A stretch of 64,000 nt of DNA, taken from contig CAJNAR010000144.1 of NCBI GenBank assembly GCA_905220665.1, forward strand, positions 186,001 through 250,000, written 5' to 3'. Origin of the DNA: Albugo candida. Its lineage: Eukaryota > Oomycota > Peronosporomycetes > Albuginales > Albuginaceae. The position numbers were made by a program, and so were the translations under genes. Positions 58,437 through 64,000 of the stretch are shown piece after piece; within the stretch, counting starts at the first letter, position 1, and every line of letters begins with the position of its first letter. Below the pieces are notes generated by a model. The model had not been told where the DNA came from, ran no database searches, and was given only the letters and a program-made list of their open reading frames with translations.

Positions 58437-59593
58437 ATTGTGAACCATATACTATATCTATGAATAAGGGTATCACAGTTGTTAAAAACAGCGCAAAGCA
58501 CAACAAAACCTTCAATCTTGCTGCTTTAGCTCTAGAAAATGCTATGAACTTTGCCCATCGCTGTGGTAACACTGCCTTTTGTATTGTTTTCAGCGCAAAC
58601 TATATTGGACCCCTCTCTTCATACATCATGGCCGGTGTCGGTTAGCGACCACTCAATGAGATTCCTAGTAATCTGTAGCAGAGCGATTTTGACTTTCACG
58701 CAATTTAATGGACGCTTCACATATCATCTCTCTAACGCGTATAAAAATGAATCAATCGTTTTGTACGACCTCCATGTCACTCAAGTGCATAATTCTCTTA
58801 TCCTCTATTGCCACGTTTTTCCTTCGTTTGCGACTGCTTACACCATGCAGAAACTCCGACCGAGCCATCCGCTAACGCGAGAGCGAAATGATCACGTCGT
58901 GCGTTTCTGGTGGACTCGCACGTTTTTATACGAGAAGAGGGTATTTCACCATAATCAGATCTTTATCATCTTGCGTAGACTCTTGTTCCAAAAGTGGCTG
59001 CTGAAGTGCAGACAGGGAGTGCATTCGCTCTCAGAGTTGATCACGAATCAATTCTTGATGCAATATTCATTAATGTGGCGTATTCTTGATGGCTGCTTAG
59101 ATGCTATGTGGAACTACAGCTTCGAGTAAAAATGTTGGAGTGTAATTTTTTTCTTGCCGTATGCGATTCCTGATAATGGAAAGCTATGCGAACAATAGCC
59201 AAAATTTCCATTCATTCTCGTGAGTATCTCTATTTGAAATTGATAAGCTGGGTGCGTACATTAATGACTGGTCATGCTTTGCTTCGCCTAAAGAAATGCT
59301 GTAATGGAGATTCGCTATACCAAAAGATAAATTTAGGTGCTAATGCTCGACTTAGACTAGATCCGTGATAATTTCGCGTTGATGTCTGTAGACAAAATTC
59401 TACCTTTTTGCTGGTACATGATATAAATGATAGCTGAAGTATTGAATTATCCACACCTCAGCATCAGCTGTCAAAATATGCGTTATCGTTCATGTTATTT
59501 TAGGAGCGTACTGCTAGTTGAATTATAGGTAAAAAAACGAAATCGTGTATCACGTTAGCTTATCATTTGAGCCCTAAAATAGCCATCCAGTGG
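58437..59593 (+). other. Unassigned stretch with a 192-codon frame
   Basis: A frame at 58551-59129 encodes 192 codons with several His, Arg and aromatic residues and a hydrophobic start, but its first in-frame ATG is at or after 58656 and no domain is recognised. It lies between a decayed gene and a copia fragment, so it may be a relic. The rest (59130-59593) shows nothing definite and may contain the LTR of the minus-strand copia element. Confidence 0.25.
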
Positions 59594-60964
59594 TTACCTA
59601 ATGCGTCCAGAGAGCGGTTGAACGACCCAGCCCTGCCCTCCATATGATTCGTCGGTATGACGAAATATTCCCATACTCCTCCTCGGTCGTCTCAGCCATG
59701 CCCGCTCCTCTGTCGCCGACTCGTCATTATACCTTAAGCTGAAGAGCTTCCTCAGATCCGTCAATCTTGGCGCCGATAACGACTTAGTCAAAATGTTGGC
59801 TATCATCAACCGTGAGTCGACATACTCTGGTCTAATGATGTCTCTTTTTCAGACGCACATCGACGTATTTCGCGCTAGACATGCTGTCTTCCGTCTCTAT
59901 TTACCGGATAGCTGCCCGGGTGTCCATAAACATCGACATTGGCTCCATTACCTTGATTCCAACCTCTCGGAGTAGCTCCCTCATTACCAGTAGTTCGCGT
60001 CCCATGTTTGAGAGGTTGACGTAAGGGCGGCCTCCATGGTGGAGAGGGATACTACGGTTTGCTTCTTGCAAACCCACAGCACAGCTGCTCCTCCAGTGAC
60101 GGACTTACTGTCCGTCTTATCACCAGCAAAATCGGAGTCGCTCCAATTTGCAATTGAAACACTTTCTGGGTTCTTCTCATTGATTTCATCTCAAAATTCA
60201 TGCTCTTCGTGCTCTTCAGGTATCGTCCAGCCTTTTCAGCCGGTTTCCATTCATTTAAAGTGGGTCTATATGTACGTCGTGCTGCCTTGTGCACTGCAAA
60301 GCTGATGTCAGGCCTCGTGCAGCGTGCAATCCATAACATACTTCTCACAAGAGACTGAAAATTGCGTATGGTTGGCTCATTTTTGGGAAGCGTTCGAAAA
60401 GAAAAAAAGACTGGATTTTCTTCTATGTCGTTGTTCTCGTCTCCAATCGGTGGGCGTGCCCCATTCGCGTTTGTCATCCCGTGTTGGTCAAGTACTTCCG
60501 CGATAGCCGATTCCTGATCTATTAAATATATATCTTCGTTCAGGACCACTTGAATTCCTAAGGAATTTGCTAACTGGTTCCAGGTCCATACTTGACAGAA
60601 ATTCCCATTTTACCGAAAAAATCGCTTACCAGTATCGCCTTAGACGCCAGCAAGTCATCAGCATAGACGCCTACGATTGTTGTTTCGCTGTCTTGCTATT
60701 TGGAATACGAAGACATATCGGTAACGTAGAGAATAAAAGAAATACCCAATAGCTTTGCATGCAGCAGCTCGCTCCACAAACGACCGGCTTGCTTCAACCC
60801 TTGTACAGTGCTCCTTATCCGCCTTTACGTATGCGTTGGGAATGGGGAAAATGTCAGGCCGTAATCCGCTCCATAGAATTGTTCGTTGCTGTAAGCAACC
60901 AAACGTGCCTTGAAACTTTCCCTGGCTAAATTGGCATCCTTCTTGGTCCTTTAGAACCACTTGG
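59594..60964 (-). mobile_element. Ty1/copia fragment: 3' half of pol (reverse transcriptase and RNase H)
   Basis: On the minus strand the DNA encodes, across several frames, FKARLVAYSNEQFYGADYGLTF-like sequence, VGVYADDLLAS with the catalytic ADD, then VLNEDIYLIDQESAIAEVL, LVRSMLWIARCTRPDISFAVH and, after stops, the end of the RNase H part with NILTKSLSAPRLTDLRKLF. This is the 3' part of a copia polyprotein. It is 5'-truncated exactly where the LTR-like sequence of the plus-strand element begins (about 60965), which suggests it was interrupted by that insertion. Stops and frameshifts are frequent. Confidence 0.85.
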
Positions 60965-61148
60965 TGTGTAACACGTGACTCTTATGGTCGAAACGTACAC
61001 TGTAGTTGAAGCACCGAGTGTGCAGTACACAAGACATGCGAAACGATGACCATGAGGTATGACACATAATTCGAGAGGTTATGATTAGTGGCCCGTAGGA
61101 GACTGTTAAACTTGACAATATAATTCCCCTCTTGACAGAAAACTAACA
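60965..61148 (+). repeat. Probable 5' LTR of plus-strand copia element
   Basis: About 184 bp beginning TGTGTAAC and ending CTAACA, with a short terminal inverted TGT...ACA, immediately upstream of a primer-binding site. The 3' LTR is outside the window, so identity cannot be tested here. Confidence 0.5.
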
Positions 61149-61161
61149 GGTTATGAGCCCA
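61149..61161 (+). other. Primer-binding site, half-tRNA type
   Basis: GGTTATGAGCCCA follows the LTR end directly. It is complementary to the anticodon stem-loop of initiator tRNA-Met (UGGGCUCAUAACC), as used by Drosophila copia-like elements that prime from a tRNA half. The gag ATG (61153) lies inside it. Confidence 0.55.
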
Positions 61162-64000
61162 AAAACGTTTGGTGGCAACAGCGACATGATGAAGAAGCCT
61201 GACGACTTGCTCGGGAACGGAAACTACTTCCATTGGGGATTCAACATGAAGATGACTCTAGCACGCAAGGGACTACTGAACCATATAATGGAAACGAAGT
61301 CAGAGGACGAGCCGGATGCGGATTGGAGAGTCAAAGACATGAAAGCGTTCGCGATTATCGCACAAGGAGTCGAAGTGGAGTATCAATCAAAGATTCGTCA
61401 TGCGAGAACAGCCAAGGAAGTATGGGATATACTTGAGGAATGTTACAAAAGGCGCAATATTCAGAATAGAATAGCTCTAACACGAAGACTGCATGAGTTT
61501 CGCATGGAAGAGGGGAGCGATATGGCCAGCCATATAAATCGGTTTGACGAGCTCACATTGAGCATGGAAGCAGTCGGAGAAACGATGGATGAAGGAAGCC
61601 CACGATTTTGCTCGGTAGCTTGCCTGCCAAATACGAACTACTTTTCACAGTACTGGAGAATTCAGTTGGACTAACACTGATGGACATAAAAGAATAGTTG
61701 TTAAAGGAACACGACAAGAAACAGCAACGAGAGACCTCGGAGGGTGCATTTCGTGTACGATACGGCCAAGGAAGAGGACGCACATTACGCCAACAACGAA
61801 CTACAAATGAAGATTATAAGAAAAAAAGCAATTTTGTGGAATGTGCCACAGATGCAATACAGTGGGTCACAAGAAATATGAGTGCAAGATAAAGCCTGCA
61901 ACGGACGCGAATGAAATTGCATTTACAGTCCATGATGGTACTAAACAAGGTTGTTTGTTGGACAACGGAGCCTCGTCATATGCCTTGGAGAATCCGATTG
62001 AAGTCCGTATTGCAGACGGAGCTAAGATGGAAGCAATTGGGAGAGGATAAATTAGATTTCGTTGCAAGAGTGGTACAATGGTGACGGTGAAGGGAGTATT
62101 ACACATACCCAATCTGGATAGACGGCTACTATCAGTTTCAAAGATAGCCCAACATGGACTAGACATGCGGTTCGGTGCAAATCAATGCGACATTTTTAGA
62201 GGAAATGACCTGGTGGTGTCAGCGAAGCGGGAAGGGAACGTGTACACACTCAACGTGGAACATGAGCGAGCCATGGTGGTTGATCACAATAATGCTGAGA
62301 GCAAGTGAGAGCTATGGCATGCCAGAATGCGCCATCCGAGTCATTCAATATACGATAAAACACAGCAGTCGACTGAAGGTTTACCAAGAATTTCGGACAA
62401 AGATGGAGATTTGTGCAGTGGATCTCTTCAAGGAAAGATGACAGTGGCAAGACTTCCCAAGGAATCAAAGACGAAGACTACGTAGCCATTACAATTAGTT
62501 CACTCAGATATCATGGGACCCATGAAGACCAAAACTCCTGGTGGATCCCGATTCATGCTGTCATTTATTGATGACCTCTCCAAATTTGTGAACGTATTCT
62601 TCTTAAAGACGAAAAGTGAGGTGACAACAAAGTTCATCGAGTACAAAAAAGAAATGGAACTACAGTGCGGAACGAGATTTAAAGCTATACGCACGGAAGA
62701 TGGAGGAGAATTCAAGGACAAGAGGTTCGAGGAATTTTGCCGGATAAATGAAATCATTCACCAGACAACAGTACCTCACAGCCCGCAGCAAAACGGACTT
62801 GCAGAGCGAATGAACAGGACCATCACGGAAAAAGCGAGAAGCATGATGACCTACAAGGGTGTTGCACAGAATTGGTGGGCTGGAGCGATAAATACCGCGA
62901 TTCACCTGATCAATCGAACCCCAAGCGGCCAATCCATGAATACAACTCCAATCGAGAAGTGTTTTGAGATAAAGCCGCAACTACATTAGCTACGGGTATT
63001 TGGATCGTTCGGATACGCTCACGTTAACGAAACTAAGCGCACGAAGTTTGAAGCGAAGAGCTTCCGTTGCATGCTACTGGGATATGCCACAAATACAAAA
63101 GGCTATAAACTTTAAGATCTGGAGACACACACGGTTCGGACCAGCAGAACGATTACACTTGACGAAAGCGAAGTTGACAGTATCTACGAGGGAGACGTGT
63201 CAAATGATACAGTGAATGACACCACAGCAATTCCTTACGAAGATGATGCGGACGATGATTTGCATAATGAAATGCATAATAGTGGAAACGGAGACGTTGA
63301 AATGAAAGACGAACACGAAGACGATGACGTCGAGATGGATAAACAGATGAGTGACATTGGACCTGAAGATGAAGTGTAAGTCCCTGTCCGGGCTGTCACC
63401 AATCTCATCAAAATCAGTCACAACAGCTCATGCACCAGCCTCGACCGATTCAAGATGGGTTTTGCCAGCAAGAAAGAGCACTTAGTCAAACAACGGGTAG
63501 CCAGATGGTCATTCAACAAGAGATAACTCGAAGACCCGATATGGAACGGAACCGACGTCTTCTTACCGACAAAACCAGTGGGAGAGATGAATACGATATT
63601 GTACAAATTGAACACCAGCCCATAATGATGATTGAGGCTGATAATGCTGACAGCCATATTGATGACAGCATCGTCGTGTACAACAACAATGTTCAGTCAA
63701 GTGACAGAGATGATAACGAACCTAAATCCAAAAAATCTAGATTGGATAGCGACACGTATTTGATGGTAGATGTCGCAATGGTTACACAAAACATCCCACG
63801 ATCGCAGGAAGATGCAACCATCTAAGATGAAAAAGACCAGTGGGTTAAAGCAATCAAAAACGAATTCGTTGCACACAAGCGCAACAACACGTGGTCAATT
63901 GTGCAACGAAAAACAGGAATGAAGACCATTGGAACTACGTGAGTCTGGGTCAAGAAGGAGACAGTCCCGACACTGCGCTATAAAGCGAGATTGGTTGAGA
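61153..64000 (+). mobile_element. Ty1/copia retrotransposon, gag-pol, degenerate, runs off the window
   Basis: Gag (61153-61674) has LLGNGNYFHWGFNMKMTL and the UBN2-type EECYKRRNIQNRIALTRRL, then a stop. A zinc knuckle CHRCNTVGHKKYEC follows near 61841. The protease motif is LLDNGAS (normally DSG or DTG). Next come a pre-integrase region (RRLLSVSKIAQHGLDMRF), the integrase catalytic core (62513-62989) with HSDIMGPM, RTEDGGEF and NGLAERMNRT supplying D, D and E, an acidic linker (63200-63380), and the start of reverse transcriptase (DQWVKAIKNEF ... RYKARLVE) at the window end. Stops separate most modules, so the copy is inactive. Confidence 0.9.

Larger units (their letters stand above)
50910..58440. 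repeat. Segmental duplication, decayed copy
   Basis: This is the second copy of 33060-38830, in the same orientation. Landmarks align in order: DZIP1-like exon parts (50910-51970), NDUFAF7 (52062-53700), spacer (53700-54440), dispersed repeat unit (56550-57000), upstream region and secreted-protein gene (57300-58440). A segment of about 2.1 kb at 54450-56540 is extra. All genes in this copy carry many stops, frameshifts and lost start codons, so decay began well before the present. Confidence 0.8.

Overview
The window looks like nuclear DNA of an oomycete. Genes are compact, GT-AG introns are mostly 45-65 nt, intergenic gaps are often under 150 bp, and the set mixes a DMC1 recombinase, ciliary and coatomer proteins, a mitochondrial bL36 protein and a shikimate-pathway enzyme. 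The compactness and short introns suggest a white-rust-like (Albugo-type) genome; this is inference, because no search could be run. Exon models were joined by hand from both strands. For spliced genes I checked that the exon lengths sum to a multiple of three, and the coordinates given run from start codon to stop codon.

Positions 1-600 carry a truncated dispersed repeat. About 1.3-36 kb is a gene-dense block. In order it holds DAHP synthase, a Kex1-like carboxypeptidase, TVP23, a borealin-like protein, a small membrane protein, bL36m, a secretory-pathway TTL-fold protein with an EGF-like tail, a zinc alcohol dehydrogenase, a Has1/DDX18 helicase, TIM44, DMC1 (17 exons), a Cys-form SelO, a sirtuin-like protein, a type I membrane protein, a second alcohol dehydrogenase paralogue, beta-COP, a long coiled-coil protein, a small helical protein, a DZIP1-like zinc-finger protein and NDUFAF7. 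Four pairs are head-to-head with 60-133 bp between start codons. Several pairs are tail-to-tail with under 20 bp.

From about 36 kb the landscape changes to repeats and broken genes. There is a candidate secreted lysine-rich protein (37962-38828), a choline-dehydrogenase-type pseudogene, a roughly 6.6-kb frameshifted LINE (43502-50101) and then a long decayed second copy of the 33.06-38.83 kb segment (50.91-58.44 kb). That copy includes dead versions of the DZIP1 5' end, NDUFAF7 and the secreted-protein gene. The right end holds two Ty1/copia elements head to head. A minus-strand fragment (59.6-60.96 kb) abuts the probable 5' LTR of a plus-strand element that runs off the window.

The most notable points are the decayed segmental duplication flanking the LINE, a four-copy repeat unit associated with short secretion-signal-like ORFs, a lumenal TTL-fold protein with an altered metal site, an alcohol dehydrogenase paralogue that has lost its catalytic zinc ligands, and introns of only 28-29 nt supported by reading-frame closure.
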